Positions 33,535 to 42,064 of a DNA stretch of 64,000 nt are shown piece by piece. The position numbers and the translations under genes were made by a program. Source of the DNA: Chloroflexota bacterium (GTDB lineage Bacteria > Chloroflexota > Anaerolineae > Anaerolineales > Villigracilaceae); NCBI GenBank assembly GCA_021824575.1, contig JAKAKJ010000080.1, positions 21,413 through 85,412 of the forward strand, written 5' to 3'. The first letter of the stretch is position 1, and the number at the start of each line of letters is the position of its first letter. The notes beneath the pieces are model-generated. The model had not been told where the DNA came from, did no database searches, and was given only the letters and a program-made list of their open reading frames with translations.

Positions 33535-34286
33535 TAGGGGGCACTCACCTTCACCCAATCAAACGCGGCGATAAAAGGAACATTTTGAAATGACGAAGCA
33601 GAGACTCCAATCTTGCCTTGTTGCAGGCCATACTTCTTCTCCTGCCATTGTCTCATCCGAACGCCGTTGATGAAAGGCGTCAGCACATTGCCCTGACAAA
33701 GCAAACCGATTTCATTCGAACCGCTCTTGATTTTCTCCGAACTGCTTTTGAAAACTGGCATGTAGCGCGCCACACCTTGAGCCAGCCATTGGCCGAAAAG
33801 CAATGTGTAGGTTTGATCGGCATAAATATTGAATTCATACCAGCCATTCTTTTCGCTATAACGGCAGACAACGCCAACCGCGCCGTCATCGCCAGACCGG
33901 AGTTCGACCTGCGCGTCCACGCGGACATCGGCATAGTCCGGGCCGCCGTATAAAGCATATGCCCATTGGTCAGGCGCGGGCAAATCGAAAACCAAATATC
34001 CCGCCTCCACACTCGGACCCGGAAACGGATTCCCGTTATCAACTTGCGTAAATGCCCAATAAGGCAGACTTCCGTTAAACTCTTCGGTGAAGTCGCGCGG
34101 CGCGGGAGCGAAGGTCGCTGTCGGTGCGGGAGTTGACGGAACAACACTTGGCGTGAGAGAAAGCTCAATTGTCGGCGTGCCGCTTGAAGTCGGAGTCTGC
34201 TGCAAAAGTGTCGGCGTCGCGGTTGTTGGCGCGCAAGCCGCGGTCGTCAAGATCAAAAATAGAAATGCAATGCGTTTTCGAATCAT
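33534..34286 (-). CDS. Predicted lipoprotein with laminin-G/keto-disaccharide-hydrolase-like domain
   Basis: A 250-residue secreted protein. The signal peptide MIRKRIAFLFLILTTAAC ends in a weak lipobox Cys, followed by a Thr/Pro-rich stretch (19-70). The rest, FTEEFNGSLPYWAFTQVDNGNPF, ADVRVDAQVELRSGDDGAVGVVCRYSEKNGWYEF and GKIGVSASSFQNVPFIAAFDWVKV, has the beta-sandwich pattern of DUF1080 or concanavalin-like domains that bind sugars. ATG 34286 gives a proper signal peptide; the frame runs 6 codons farther upstream without support. It lies beside the tmRNA gene and appears monocistronic. Confidence 0.75.
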   Translation of the reverse strand: MIRKRIAFLFLILTTAACAPTTATPTLLQQTPTSSGTPTIELSLTPSVVPSTPAPTATFAPAPRDFTEEFNGSLPYWAFTQVDNGNPFPGPSVEAGYLVFDLPAPDQWAYALYGGPDYADVRVDAQVELRSGDDGAVGVVCRYSEKNGWYEFNIYADQTYTLLFGQWLAQGVARYMPVFKSSSEKIKSGSNEIGLLCQGNVLTPFINGVRMRQWQEKKYGLQQGKIGVSASSFQNVPFIAAFDWVKVSAP

Positions 34287-34301
34287 AATGCCCAATGATA
34301 A

Positions 34302-34331
34302 CAAAAACGTACGACCATCAGATCGTACGTT
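34302..34331 (-). terminator. Terminator of the tmRNA gene
   Basis: On the minus strand AACGTACGA pairs with TCGTACGTT around an 8-base loop, then TTTTTG. It begins 5 bases after the mature 3' end of the tmRNA. Confidence 0.9.
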
Positions 34332-34335
34332 CGAG

Positions 34336-34716
34336 TGGAGATGGCGGGAATCGAACCCGCGTCCGAAAGAATCGACCCTCGGAAATCTACGAGCGTAGCC
34401 TGCCGAAGTTAGTCACCGCAGGGATCTCGGCGGGCCAGTAACCCTGCAGCCATCCGCTGATCTTAGGCGCACGTAGCGGAGTTGTGCGCGGCACTCCACC
34501 ATTGTTTCGCCCAATCCGTCACCGGGTGGAGCACGAGGACGGTGGACGCAGTCTCATCAAAGGAGACTGGCTGTTACACAGATCGCTTATGCAGCGAGGG
34601 GCATAGCAGCATAGGAAGTGTTATTGGCACTTGATGTTTTGCGCTGATTTTACGAGTTCGGCGCCGCTCGGCTCGCATTCCGGGACCAGCCTCTCCCGTC
34701 GAAGCCTGTCATCCCC
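34336..34716 (-). ncRNA. ssrA: Transfer-messenger RNA
   Basis: A 381-nt one-piece tmRNA. The 5' end GGGGATGACAGGCTTCGACG and 3' end, with T-loop GGGTTCGATTCCCGCC and CATCTCC, form the tRNA-Ala-like acceptor stem; the 3' CCA is not encoded. A peptide frame reads ANNTSYAAMPLAA followed by TAA, ending in the usual hydrophobic degradation signal. The resume codon is inferred as GCC. It rescues stalled ribosomes with SmpB. Its own promoter lies upstream (TATAAT at 34747-34752) and a strong terminator follows. Confidence 0.95.
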
Positions 34717-34746
34717 TGGACGGAAAAACTTCCCGTTGCGAGGAGG

Positions 34747-34752
34747 ATTATA
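34747..34752 (-). promoter_or_regulatory. -10 element upstream of ssrA
   Basis: TATAAT lies 30 bases before the mature 5' end, leaving a short leader to be removed by RNase P. The -35 region is weak. Confidence 0.55.
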
Positions 34753-34804
34753 GCACCTGCGCGTCAGAAAAACATTAATTAGGAGGTACAATTCATTGGA
34801 TAGC

Positions 34805-34833
34805 TTGCCTGAACATTCCCTTTATGCTAGACT
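34805..34833 (+). promoter_or_regulatory. Sigma-70-like promoter of the response regulator operon
   Basis: TTGCCT, 17 bases, then TAGACT with TGC directly before it (close to an extended -10). Transcription would start about 20 bases before the GAGGAG ribosome binding site region of the gene at 34857. Confidence 0.6.
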
Positions 34834-34856
34834 TCAAAAGTAGGATGTGAGGAGAA

Positions 34857-36020
34857 ATGTCAGAAAAAATTCTGATTGTTGACGATGACATTGATACCCT
34901 GCGGCTGGTTGGATTGCTGCTGCAAAAACAAGGCTATGAGATCAGCGCGGCAACAAGCGGCGAACAAGGACTCTCCAAGGCTCTCAACGAGAAGCCGGAT
35001 ATCATCCTGCTCGATGTAATGATGCCCGACATGGATGGTTACGAGGTCGCGCGCCGGCTCCGCAAAAACCCCACCACCAAATCAACGCCTGTTTTGATGT
35101 TCACTGCCAAATCTCAACTGGATGATAAAGTTACCGGCTTCGAAGCTGGCGCGGATGATTACCTGACCAAGCCCACACATCCGGCTGAATTGCAGGCTCA
35201 CGTCCGGGCGCTGCTGGCGCGCGTCGGCGCCAGGAACGTGGATGAAGTGGAAACAAGCCAGCACGAACATCACGGACGCGTCATCGGCGTGTTGTCTGCG
35301 CGCGGCGGGCTGGGTGTTTCCACCTTTGCGTCCAATCTGGCAGGTGCGCTCTTCACGCGGGTACAGTCAGATGTCGTCCTCGCCGAATTGACTCCCGGCC
35401 AGGGAACGCTTGGCATGGATTTGGGAACCCCGCGGCAAAATGGATTGAATGAACTCCTCAGCGGCACACCCGCAGAGATCACGCGCGAAAAAGTGAGTTC
35501 GATGCTTGTGCCGCATAACTCGGGGTTGAAATTATTGCTGGCGTCCGAAAACCCACGCGATATACAGTTGACCAGCCAGACCGATCATTACGAGATTTTA
35601 GTCACGCGCCTTGCAATGCTGGCGCGCTTCGTTGTTCTCGACCTTGGATCGGGTCTGCCGCCTTTCGTGCAAAAAATTCTTCCGCTTTGCACAGATCGAA
35701 TCGTCGTGGTGGAAGGTTTGCCGAACACCATTACACACACAAAAATGCTGCTTGATGAAATAGCCGACCTCGGCATTGACCGCATGAGCATCAGCGTGAT
35801 TTTGAATAACCGCGTCCGCTCAGAGACGCAGATGCCGTGGACCGAAGTCCAAAAGAATTTGGGCCATTCGATTGCTGCCACGTTGACTCCCGCGCCTGAA
35901 ATGTTCATGGCCGCCACGCGCGTCAACATGCCGGCCATTTTCTCTCAACCCACAAACATCACTTCACAGCAAATCCTGAAAATCGCCGATCAAATCATCG
36001 AGCGAGAAAAAGCTAAATGA
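34857..36020 (+). CDS. Response regulator with ParA/MinD-like (CpaE-type) domain
   Basis: A 387-residue protein: a CheY-type receiver (1-125) with acceptor Asp53 in IILLDVMMPDMDG and Lys in YLTKPTHP, then a CpaE-like SIMIBI domain (about 140-385). Its P-loop RGGLGVSTFASNLAGAL lacks the second Lys of canonical ParA (KGGVGKTT), as is usual in CpaE proteins. CpaE family proteins position pilus or secretion machinery, but no pilus genes are in this window. The stop overlaps the Sir2 gene by ATGA and the histidine kinase gene overlaps that in turn, so the receiver is probably phosphorylated by the kinase two genes away. Confidence 0.88.
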   Translation: MSEKILIVDDDIDTLRLVGLLLQKQGYEISAATSGEQGLSKALNEKPDIILLDVMMPDMDGYEVARRLRKNPTTKSTPVLMFTAKSQLDDKVTGFEAGADDYLTKPTHPAELQAHVRALLARVGARNVDEVETSQHEHHGRVIGVLSARGGLGVSTFASNLAGALFTRVQSDVVLAELTPGQGTLGMDLGTPRQNGLNELLSGTPAEITREKVSSMLVPHNSGLKLLLASENPRDIQLTSQTDHYEILVTRLAMLARFVVLDLGSGLPPFVQKILPLCTDRIVVVEGLPNTITHTKMLLDEIADLGIDRMSISVILNNRVRSETQMPWTEVQKNLGHSIAATLTPAPEMFMAATRVNMPAIFSQPTNITSQQILKIADQIIEREKAK

Positions 36021-36793
36021 AGTCGTTTCCGGCATCAATCAAGGATGGGATTGAGTTTGCTGCCGAATTGTTTAGCAAAGCAAAGCGCGCGGTCGTCCTG
36101 ACCGGGGCCGGGATTTCCACCCCGTCGGGCATCCCCGATTTCCGTTCAGAGGGAACCGGCTTATGGTCCCGCGATGAACCGATGGAAGTCGCCTCGCTGA
36201 ACACCTTCCGCACGAATCCGGAAAAATTCTATGCATGGTTCCATCCGCTGGCGAATCAAATTTTCGAAGCGAAGCCCAACGGTGCGCATCTGGCGCTGGC
36301 TGAACTCGAGAGCCGCGGGCACATCCGCTCGATTGCCACGCAAAATATTGACCTGCTCCATCAAAAAGCCGGATCGAAAAATGTAATCGAATTGCACGGT
36401 TCATTAGCGACTCTATCGTGCACTCAGTGTTTTCAACAAGTGGAGTCGACTCCTTATTTAAAACCGTTTGTTGAAAAAGGCGAAATCCCGCATTGCCCGC
36501 ATTGCGGTGCGGTGCTCAAGCCGGACGTGATCCTGTTCGGCGAGCAATTGCCGCAAAAAGCCTGGTTCAACGCGCAGCGCGCCAGCCGCGAATGTGACTT
36601 GATGGTAGTCGCCGGTTCTTCGCTGGAGGTGCTGCCGGTCGCGGGTCTGCCGATGCAGGCATTGGATCGAGGAGCACATTTGGTCATCATCAACAATTCC
36701 CCCACGTATCTCGATGTGCGCGCAGACTCCGTCCTTCAGGGAGATGTGGCCGATATTATTCCCGCGATTGCGGAGCTGGTAGGAAATGGCTGA
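36017..36793 (+). CDS. Sir2-family NAD-dependent protein deacylase
   Basis: A 258-residue sirtuin. VLTGAGISTPSGIPDFRS is the NAD-binding signature, TQNIDLLHQKAG follows, and the catalytic His is in NVIELHGSL. A structural zinc is held by CTQC and CPHC pairs. The VVVAGSSLEVLPVAGLP segment completes the Rossmann fold. Class III-type Arg/Tyr determinants for desuccinylation (Tyr-Arg) are not obvious. It overlaps the upstream receiver gene by 4 bp (ATGA) and the downstream kinase gene by 8 bp, so all three are co-translated. Its target might be a component of this pathway, which would be an inference. Confidence 0.95.
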   Translation: MKSFPASIKDGIEFAAELFSKAKRAVVLTGAGISTPSGIPDFRSEGTGLWSRDEPMEVASLNTFRTNPEKFYAWFHPLANQIFEAKPNGAHLALAELESRGHIRSIATQNIDLLHQKAGSKNVIELHGSLATLSCTQCFQQVESTPYLKPFVEKGEIPHCPHCGAVLKPDVILFGEQLPQKAWFNAQRASRECDLMVVAGSSLEVLPVAGLPMQALDRGAHLVIINNSPTYLDVRADSVLQGDVADIIPAIAELVGNG

Positions 36794-37991
36794 AATCAAA
36801 ACTCAACGTTTGGACGGCTATCGCCGCCTGATCGAGATTGCCCGCGATCTCGCCTCCACCCTCGACCTGGACATTTTGCTCGAACGGATCGTGCGCGCCG
36901 CGGCTGAAGTCAGCGGCTCGGAAGCGGCCTCGATTTTGCTCTACGACAACCTGACGCGGCAGTTGTATTTCCAGGTTGCGACCAACCTCGACGAACCGAC
37001 CATGCGCGGCCTGGTCGTGCCGCTCGAAGGGAGCATCGCGGGCTGGATCGTGATCAACCGCAAATCAGTGCGGATCGTCAACGCACAGGAAGATCCGCGT
37101 TTCTTTGGCACCGTGGATCAGTTGACAGGCCGCCCGACACAATCGCTGCTGGGCGTGCCGTTGATCACAAAGAATAAAGTCGTTGGCGTGCTGGAAGCGT
37201 TAAACAAGGAACACGGGAAATTCACGGAAGGCGACGAATCGATGCTGTCGGTTCTGGGCGCGCAGGCGGCGGTCGCCATCGAGAATGCGCGCCTGTTCCA
37301 GCAATCGGACTTGATCTCGGAATTCGTTCACGAACTCCGCACGCCGCTGGCATCATTGAGCACCGCAACCTATCTTTTGCTGCGGCCGGAAATGTCGCGC
37401 GAACAACAGGAGCAAATCATTCACAATATTTACAATGAGACGCTGCGGCTCAACTCTTTGGCATCATCGTTCCTCGATTTGGCCCGACTCGAATCGGGAC
37501 GCGTGCAATTCCACAAGGCCAGTTTCAACGTCGCGGATTTGCTCTTCGAATGCAAGGACATTATGAACTCCAAAGCCGAGGAAGAAAAGATACAAATCCA
37601 CATTGAAGCTCCCGATGGATTGCCCGCCTTCGAAGCCGACCGCGACAAAATCAAACAGGTCGTTTTGAATTTATTGAGCAACGCAATTAAATATAATCGT
37701 CCTAATGGATCGGTCACGCTGGCGGCGGAAGCAGGGGAAAACGAGTTTTGCATTTCCGTTCAGGATACCGGCGTGGGCATCCCGGAGGATGCCATGTCCC
37801 ACTTGTTCGAGAAATTCTATCGCGTGCGCGAGACGGAAGGCAAAGCCATCGGCACCGGGCTTGGACTTTCCATCTGCAAACAAATTGTGCAGGGACATGG
37901 CGGTCGCATGGAAGTCAAAAGCAAGATGGGTGTGGGGACATCGTTCTGTGTGTATTTGCCGAGGTCAGGAAAGACCATGCCAAGGCTATAA
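36786..37991 (+). CDS. GAF-domain sensor histidine kinase
   Basis: A 401-residue soluble kinase. A GAF domain (about 20-170) precedes a HisKA dimerisation domain with His182 in EFVHELRTPLASLS, then HATPase_c motifs: N box VVLNLLSNAIKYN, G1 DTGVGIPE, F box and GTGLGLSICK. No membrane segment is present, so the signal is cytoplasmic. It is the third gene of an overlapping operon with a receiver-ParA fusion and a sirtuin, suggesting one pathway. The start overlaps the Sir2 stop by 8 bp. Confidence 0.95.
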   Translation: MAEIKTQRLDGYRRLIEIARDLASTLDLDILLERIVRAAAEVSGSEAASILLYDNLTRQLYFQVATNLDEPTMRGLVVPLEGSIAGWIVINRKSVRIVNAQEDPRFFGTVDQLTGRPTQSLLGVPLITKNKVVGVLEALNKEHGKFTEGDESMLSVLGAQAAVAIENARLFQQSDLISEFVHELRTPLASLSTATYLLLRPEMSREQQEQIIHNIYNETLRLNSLASSFLDLARLESGRVQFHKASFNVADLLFECKDIMNSKAEEEKIQIHIEAPDGLPAFEADRDKIKQVVLNLLSNAIKYNRPNGSVTLAAEAGENEFCISVQDTGVGIPEDAMSHLFEKFYRVRETEGKAIGTGLGLSICKQIVQGHGGRMEVKSKMGVGTSFCVYLPRSGKTMPRL

Positions 37992-38012
37992 ACTTGGATT
38001 CTAAAGCAAATA

Positions 38013-39368
38013 TCAGGACGCAGCAAAACGTCTTTTAAGGTTTTTCGAGAATTCCTGCAACTTTGAGATAAGCAAAGGAATACAGTAATCCACAGAGAAA
38101 AACACCAATAGCCAAAGCCCCAACCGCCACTGGACATTTAGATGCAAAGCGTGCCTCAAAATATCGTTCGGATCAGTATTCCATATGAATATAATTTGAG
38201 GGTATGCGAGTAGAATCATTAGTAGAGGAAACAACCATATTGCCTTTCTCTGTTGGAAAGCAAAAGCAATGATAAAAGCCGCATACATATTTGCCAGCCA
38301 AAACAAGATAACTCCAAAGCGCATTGGGTACAACAGCTCACTCAAGCGCGTTCCTTCCAAGATCGGCGTAAAACCCGTGGCAGAATAATAGTACAAGTTG
38401 GGGGCCAATACAGATACCGGATTATTTAAAGGTTTTTGGATGGCATCCGCCTTGTAATGCCAAAGGAATTTAACAAGGGCAATGGTTCCATGCTCCTTTA
38501 CCCAACCTCTAAATGTGTCCAGGCGTGGATCTTTAAGCATGGCTAGGCCATCCCAGAAGCTTGCTGTTCCTGTGCGCTCCAATAAAGCACTGGAGACTGG
38601 CATGCCTTGCTGTTCAAAATACGCGAGATATTCCTGATTGGGTAGTATGCGCATACCGATAATATTTAGTAGTGGAGTATAAGAGTGTCCTCCAGCAGAT
38701 GACATTGCATATGAAACGATAAAAATAGCAATAAAAGCGCCACCAATTAATAACAGTCTGAGTCGGTATTGGGTGAATACCATCAAAACCAACAAGATCA
38801 CACCTGCCATTAAGAGCATATATGCGTTAGGATCACGAACAAAGGCTAGCAGCGCAGCCAGGAGGATAAACAAAACAACCTGGAATTTTCCCCATTTCTT
38901 GACCAGCCAAAACCCGGAGGAATAAAACAAGGCTGCAATGGAGAAATGAAGTGATTCGCTCAATAGAAGGGAATCCCACAAGACAATTTCCTGGCTAAGA
39001 CTGAATCCGAGGATAGTAGCAAAAGCAACAAACTTTAATGGGTAGGAACGGATTACAGACGCGCATGCAACTGCCAAAATTCCCCAGCAAAAGATTGAGA
39101 GATACAACTGAACCATAAATATTACATTGGGATTGCCGCCGAGAACCTTGAAAAACAAAGGAATAAGAAATGGCTTGTCTGACAACCAGAAATTGGGTGA
39201 CAAAAGCGATTGCGAAGCAATAAGTAAATAATCACGAGTATCGCCAAAAGAAATACGCGGTGCATGAATAGACTGAGAATCTAATGCCCGCAAGCGAAGA
39301 TATAAGATAAACAGAAGCAACTCAAAGATTGAAAGAGCAACTTGCTTCAATTGCTGATTTTTCTTCAT
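38013..39368 (-). CDS. Large integral membrane protein, GT-C glycosyltransferase-like
   Basis: A 451-residue protein with roughly ten transmembrane helices and two soluble loops. ISFGDTRDYLLIASQSLLSPNFWLSDKPFLIPLFFKVLG resembles the first loop of polyprenyl-phosphate-mannose-dependent transferases, with Asp that could be catalytic, but I see no full family signature. It is distinctly A/T-rich compared with neighbours, suggesting recent transfer. ATG 39368 has GGAG nine bases upstream. Similar in style to the protein at 45653-47215. Confidence 0.6.
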   Translation of the reverse strand: MKKNQQLKQVALSIFELLLFILYLRLRALDSQSIHAPRISFGDTRDYLLIASQSLLSPNFWLSDKPFLIPLFFKVLGGNPNVIFMVQLYLSIFCWGILAVACASVIRSYPLKFVAFATILGFSLSQEIVLWDSLLLSESLHFSIAALFYSSGFWLVKKWGKFQVVLFILLAALLAFVRDPNAYMLLMAGVILLVLMVFTQYRLRLLLIGGAFIAIFIVSYAMSSAGGHSYTPLLNIIGMRILPNQEYLAYFEQQGMPVSSALLERTGTASFWDGLAMLKDPRLDTFRGWVKEHGTIALVKFLWHYKADAIQKPLNNPVSVLAPNLYYYSATGFTPILEGTRLSELLYPMRFGVILFWLANMYAAFIIAFAFQQRKAIWLFPLLMILLAYPQIIFIWNTDPNDILRHALHLNVQWRLGLWLLVFFSVDYCIPLLISKLQEFSKNLKRRFAAS

Positions 39369-39490
39369 ATAGTAATTCTCCGAACAGGGATAAAAGCCAT
39401 ATCGACAAAACCTTTTATCATATGATATGAACGCCAATAACGGTAGGTGCCAACTCTTTTCACATAAAATCTATTTTATTAAGTGACAGA

Positions 39491-41230
39491 CTACCTCGCC
39501 CCTCTTCTCCCGAACTGACGCTCCAACATATCCACGGACAAATGAATCATCGTCGGCCTGCCATGCGGACAGGTGCGCGGCGAGTCGCAATTCTCCAAAT
39601 CGGTCAGCAAAGCGCGCTGTTCATCGGGCAATAACGTCTGCCCGCCTTTGACCGCCATCCGCTTGCAGACGCGCGCCGCCAGTTTCTTTTCTATTTCATT
39701 TTGTAACGGCGCTTCATCTTCTTCAAAGTCTTCGACGATGGCGCGCAGCGCGGCGGATGGATCGCTGCCCGCGAATAAATTCGGCACGGCGCGCACGCGG
39801 AAAGAATTCGAGCCGAAGTCCTCCACGTCAAAGCCGAAATGTGTCAGAACGGCTAATTGCTCGTTCAATAATTTTGCACTTGCAGGAGGCAATTGCACAA
39901 CAGCCGGAGTTAATAAAGATTGCGATGGAATTTTCCGCATGTCATGCTGCGCCATCAATTTCTCGAACAAAATTCGCTCATGCGCGGCGTGTTGGTCAAT
40001 CAAATAGAGTCCATCCGGGCCTTCGGCTACAAGATACGTCGCACCGATTTGGCCGATGAGTCGAAGCAAAGGAACGCGATTGGAAATCGGGAGTCGGGAG
40101 TCGGAAGTCGGAAGCGGTTGACTCTCGTCTCCCGTCTCTCGACTCTCGACTGCTTCATCATGAGCTATCGTCCAATCAATCCCAACCTGCTGTGACGATT
40201 CCGCGCGCGTGCCCCACAATGATGGTGCAACCGCCGGAACCGGCGCGTACGCTAAAAGTCCGCGGCGAACCGCACGTTGGACAAATCCAAAGATGCGGTC
40301 TTGATTCCGGAATCGAACTTCGGCTTTCGCCGGATGAACGTTCACATCCACTTCCTCCGGCGCAATCTCGATGAACACCGCGCCCATCGGATAACGCCCG
40401 ACCATCAGCAGTGTGTGATACGCCTGAATGAATGCGGTGGTCAGCGGCGTATCCTGCACCCAGCGGCCATTGACGAAGAATGTGATGTCCTTGCGATTCG
40501 ATCGCGTCAGCGCGGTGGGACTGACATAACCCGACAACTTGATTCCTTCTTCGTCAGAATTGATTTCCAACAATTGCTTCGCGACCTCAACGCCATACAA
40601 CGCGGCCAAAATCGCGCGGCGGTCGCCATCGCCTGATGTTTGCAGTGTGACATTTGTGTCTTCAGATAATTTGAATCGAACATCTGGATACGCCAGTGCG
40701 TAACGCGTCAACAATGAATCAATGGCGCGGCGCTCAGTGACATCCGTTTTCAAAAATTTCAAACGCGCCGGGACGTTGTAAAACAGATCTTCGACGCGCA
40801 CGACGGTTCCGGCTGGCGCGCCAATCGCTTCGACTTTTCCTTCGCGTCCGCCCTCAACTTTGATGCGCGCGCCCGCCTTCGACTTTGCAATTTTCGATGT
40901 GACGACCATGCGCGAGACCGAACCCATCGAAGCCAGCGCCTCGCCGCGAAATCCAAGTGTGGAGATGTGAAAAAGATCATCCGCTTTCGACAACTTCGAT
41001 GTGGCATGACGCGAAATCGCCAGCGCCAGTTCATCTGATGCAATGCCGCTGCCATCATCTGCGACTTCAATGAGTTTGCGTCCGGCCTCGGCAATCGAAA
41101 CGGTGATGCTTTTTGCACCGGCATCCAACGCGTTCTCGACGAGTTCTTTCACCACCGAGGCGGGCCGTTCGATCACCTCACCCGCGGCGATCTGCGATGC
41201 AACTTCGGATGACAAAAGTCGAATGGGCAT
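39491..41230 (-). CDS. mutL: DNA mismatch repair protein MutL (with endonuclease motif)
   Basis: A 579-residue MutL. The GHKL ATPase motifs are VKELVENALDAGA, VADDGSGI and the STLGFRGEALASM loop. The C-terminal domain carries DQHAAHERILFEKLM, the metal-binding endonuclease motif, plus VCKRMAVKGGQ and CPHGRP near the end. The linker (residues 360-384) is encoded by an in-frame heptamer repeat. The gene starts with ATG six bases after a TATAAT and has no ribosome binding site. mutS is not in the window. Confidence 0.96.
   Translation of the reverse strand: MPIRLLSSEVASQIAAGEVIERPASVVKELVENALDAGAKSITVSIAEAGRKLIEVADDGSGIASDELALAISRHATSKLSKADDLFHISTLGFRGEALASMGSVSRMVVTSKIAKSKAGARIKVEGGREGKVEAIGAPAGTVVRVEDLFYNVPARLKFLKTDVTERRAIDSLLTRYALAYPDVRFKLSEDTNVTLQTSGDGDRRAILAALYGVEVAKQLLEINSDEEGIKLSGYVSPTALTRSNRKDITFFVNGRWVQDTPLTTAFIQAYHTLLMVGRYPMGAVFIEIAPEEVDVNVHPAKAEVRFRNQDRIFGFVQRAVRRGLLAYAPVPAVAPSLWGTRAESSQQVGIDWTIAHDEAVESRETGDESQPLPTSDSRLPISNRVPLLRLIGQIGATYLVAEGPDGLYLIDQHAAHERILFEKLMAQHDMRKIPSQSLLTPAVVQLPPASAKLLNEQLAVLTHFGFDVEDFGSNSFRVRAVPNLFAGSDPSAALRAIVEDFEEDEAPLQNEIEKKLAARVCKRMAVKGGQTLLPDEQRALLTDLENCDSPRTCPHGRPTMIHLSVDMLERQFGRRGAR
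40089..40153. repeat. In-frame inverted heptamer array in the MutL linker
   Basis: Units GGGAGTC, GGGAGTC, GGAAGTC, GGAAGCG, then after three bases GACTCTC, GTCTCCC, GTCTCTC, GACTCTC, GACTGC. Each unit is exactly 7 nt, and the halves are inverted. The total, 65 bp, is read in frame and codes a Ser/Arg/Asp-rich segment. Confidence 0.9.
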
Positions 41231-41236
41231 GGCTCG

Positions 41237-41242
41237 ATTATA
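41237..41242 (-). promoter_or_regulatory. -10 element of a probable leaderless mutL transcript
   Basis: TATAAT, then six bases (CGAGCC), then ATG. No ribosome binding site is present. The usual -35 distance falls at the edge of a GTCATTGCGAG repeat. Confidence 0.65.
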
Positions 41243-41253
41243 GCGGGAATAAT

Positions 41254-41380
41254 GTCATTGCGAGTCGCGTTTTTTGCGGCGAAGCAATCTCCTGTTCTGC
41301 GCGAAGATTGCCACGTCAGCCTTGGTCTCGATACACCAGAAGAACATTGGCTACTCGACCACCGGCCTCCTCGCAACGAC
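41254..41380. repeat. Composite repeat: GTCATTGCGAG element with a nested GGTCTCGATAC element
   Basis: Starts GTCATTGCGAG and ends CTCGCAACGAC. Inside, 41324-41361 is a GGTCTCGATAC...CTACTCGACCA element. The same nested architecture is found at 58770-58869. It lies between the divergent mutL and HAD promoters. Confidence 0.85.
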
Positions 41381-41386
41381 ATGACT

Positions 41387-41392
41387 TATAAT
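41387..41392 (+). promoter_or_regulatory. -10 element of a probable leaderless HAD hydrolase transcript
   Basis: TATAAT, then AACCAA, then ATG at 41399, with no ribosome binding site. The divergent mutL promoter has the same layout. Confidence 0.65.
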
Positions 41393-41398
41393 AACCAA

Positions 41399-42064
41399 AT
41401 GCGTTTTACAACCATCTTTTTCGATCTCGACGATACACTCTATCCTGCGTCCTGCGGTTTGTGGCCCACGCTCAAGGAGCGCATGAGCCGCTACATGATC
41501 GAGCGCATGAACATCCCCGCCGCGGACGTGCCGCGTCTGCGTGAAAAATTTTTCCTTGAATACGGCACGACGCTGCGCGGACTTCAGGCTTCTTACAAAA
41601 TGGATGTGCGGGATTATCTGGCGTATGTTCATAACGTGAATCTGGCAGATTACATTCATCCCGATCCGATTCAGCAATCGGTGCTCGCTTCGCTCCGGAC
41701 CCGGAACCTGATCTTCACCAACGCGGATGTGCCCCACGCCCAACGCGTCCTCCGCCAACTGCAAATCGAAAAATATTTCGCGGACATCATTGATGTCAAC
41801 CGCATGGAGCCGTACTGCAAGCCCAGCCCCGAAGCGTTTACCATCGCCATGAAAGCCGCGGGCGAGGATGATCCGTCGAAGTGTGTGATGATTGACGACT
41901 TGCCGCGCACAACACACGCCGCGAAAGATTTGGGCCTGTACTCGCTTCTATATGGTTTTGAAGTACCGAGTCGTTACGGTGAGTCCGCCCTGAGTCCGGA
42001 TTTCGATGCGGCATTCAGCGATTGGCGCGAATTGCCAGGTTTGCTGAATGGGAGTCATCCATGA
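41399..42064 (+). CDS. HAD-superfamily hydrolase, pyrimidine 5'-nucleotidase-like
   Basis: A 221-residue HAD subfamily IA phosphatase. Motif I is FFDLDDTLYPAS, motif II IFTNADVP, motif III Lys in YCKPSPEAF, and motif IV MIDDLPRTTHAAKDLG. The subfamily resembles yeast SDT1 and plant pyridoxal/pyrimidine phosphatases, acting on nucleotides or sugar phosphates. The start at 41399 is supported by the TATAAT promoter. The gene ends in ATGA shared with a 62-residue membrane protein. Confidence 0.88.
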   Translation: MRFTTIFFDLDDTLYPASCGLWPTLKERMSRYMIERMNIPAADVPRLREKFFLEYGTTLRGLQASYKMDVRDYLAYVHNVNLADYIHPDPIQQSVLASLRTRNLIFTNADVPHAQRVLRQLQIEKYFADIIDVNRMEPYCKPSPEAFTIAMKAAGEDDPSKCVMIDDLPRTTHAAKDLGLYSLLYGFEVPSRYGESALSPDFDAAFSDWRELPGLLNGSHP

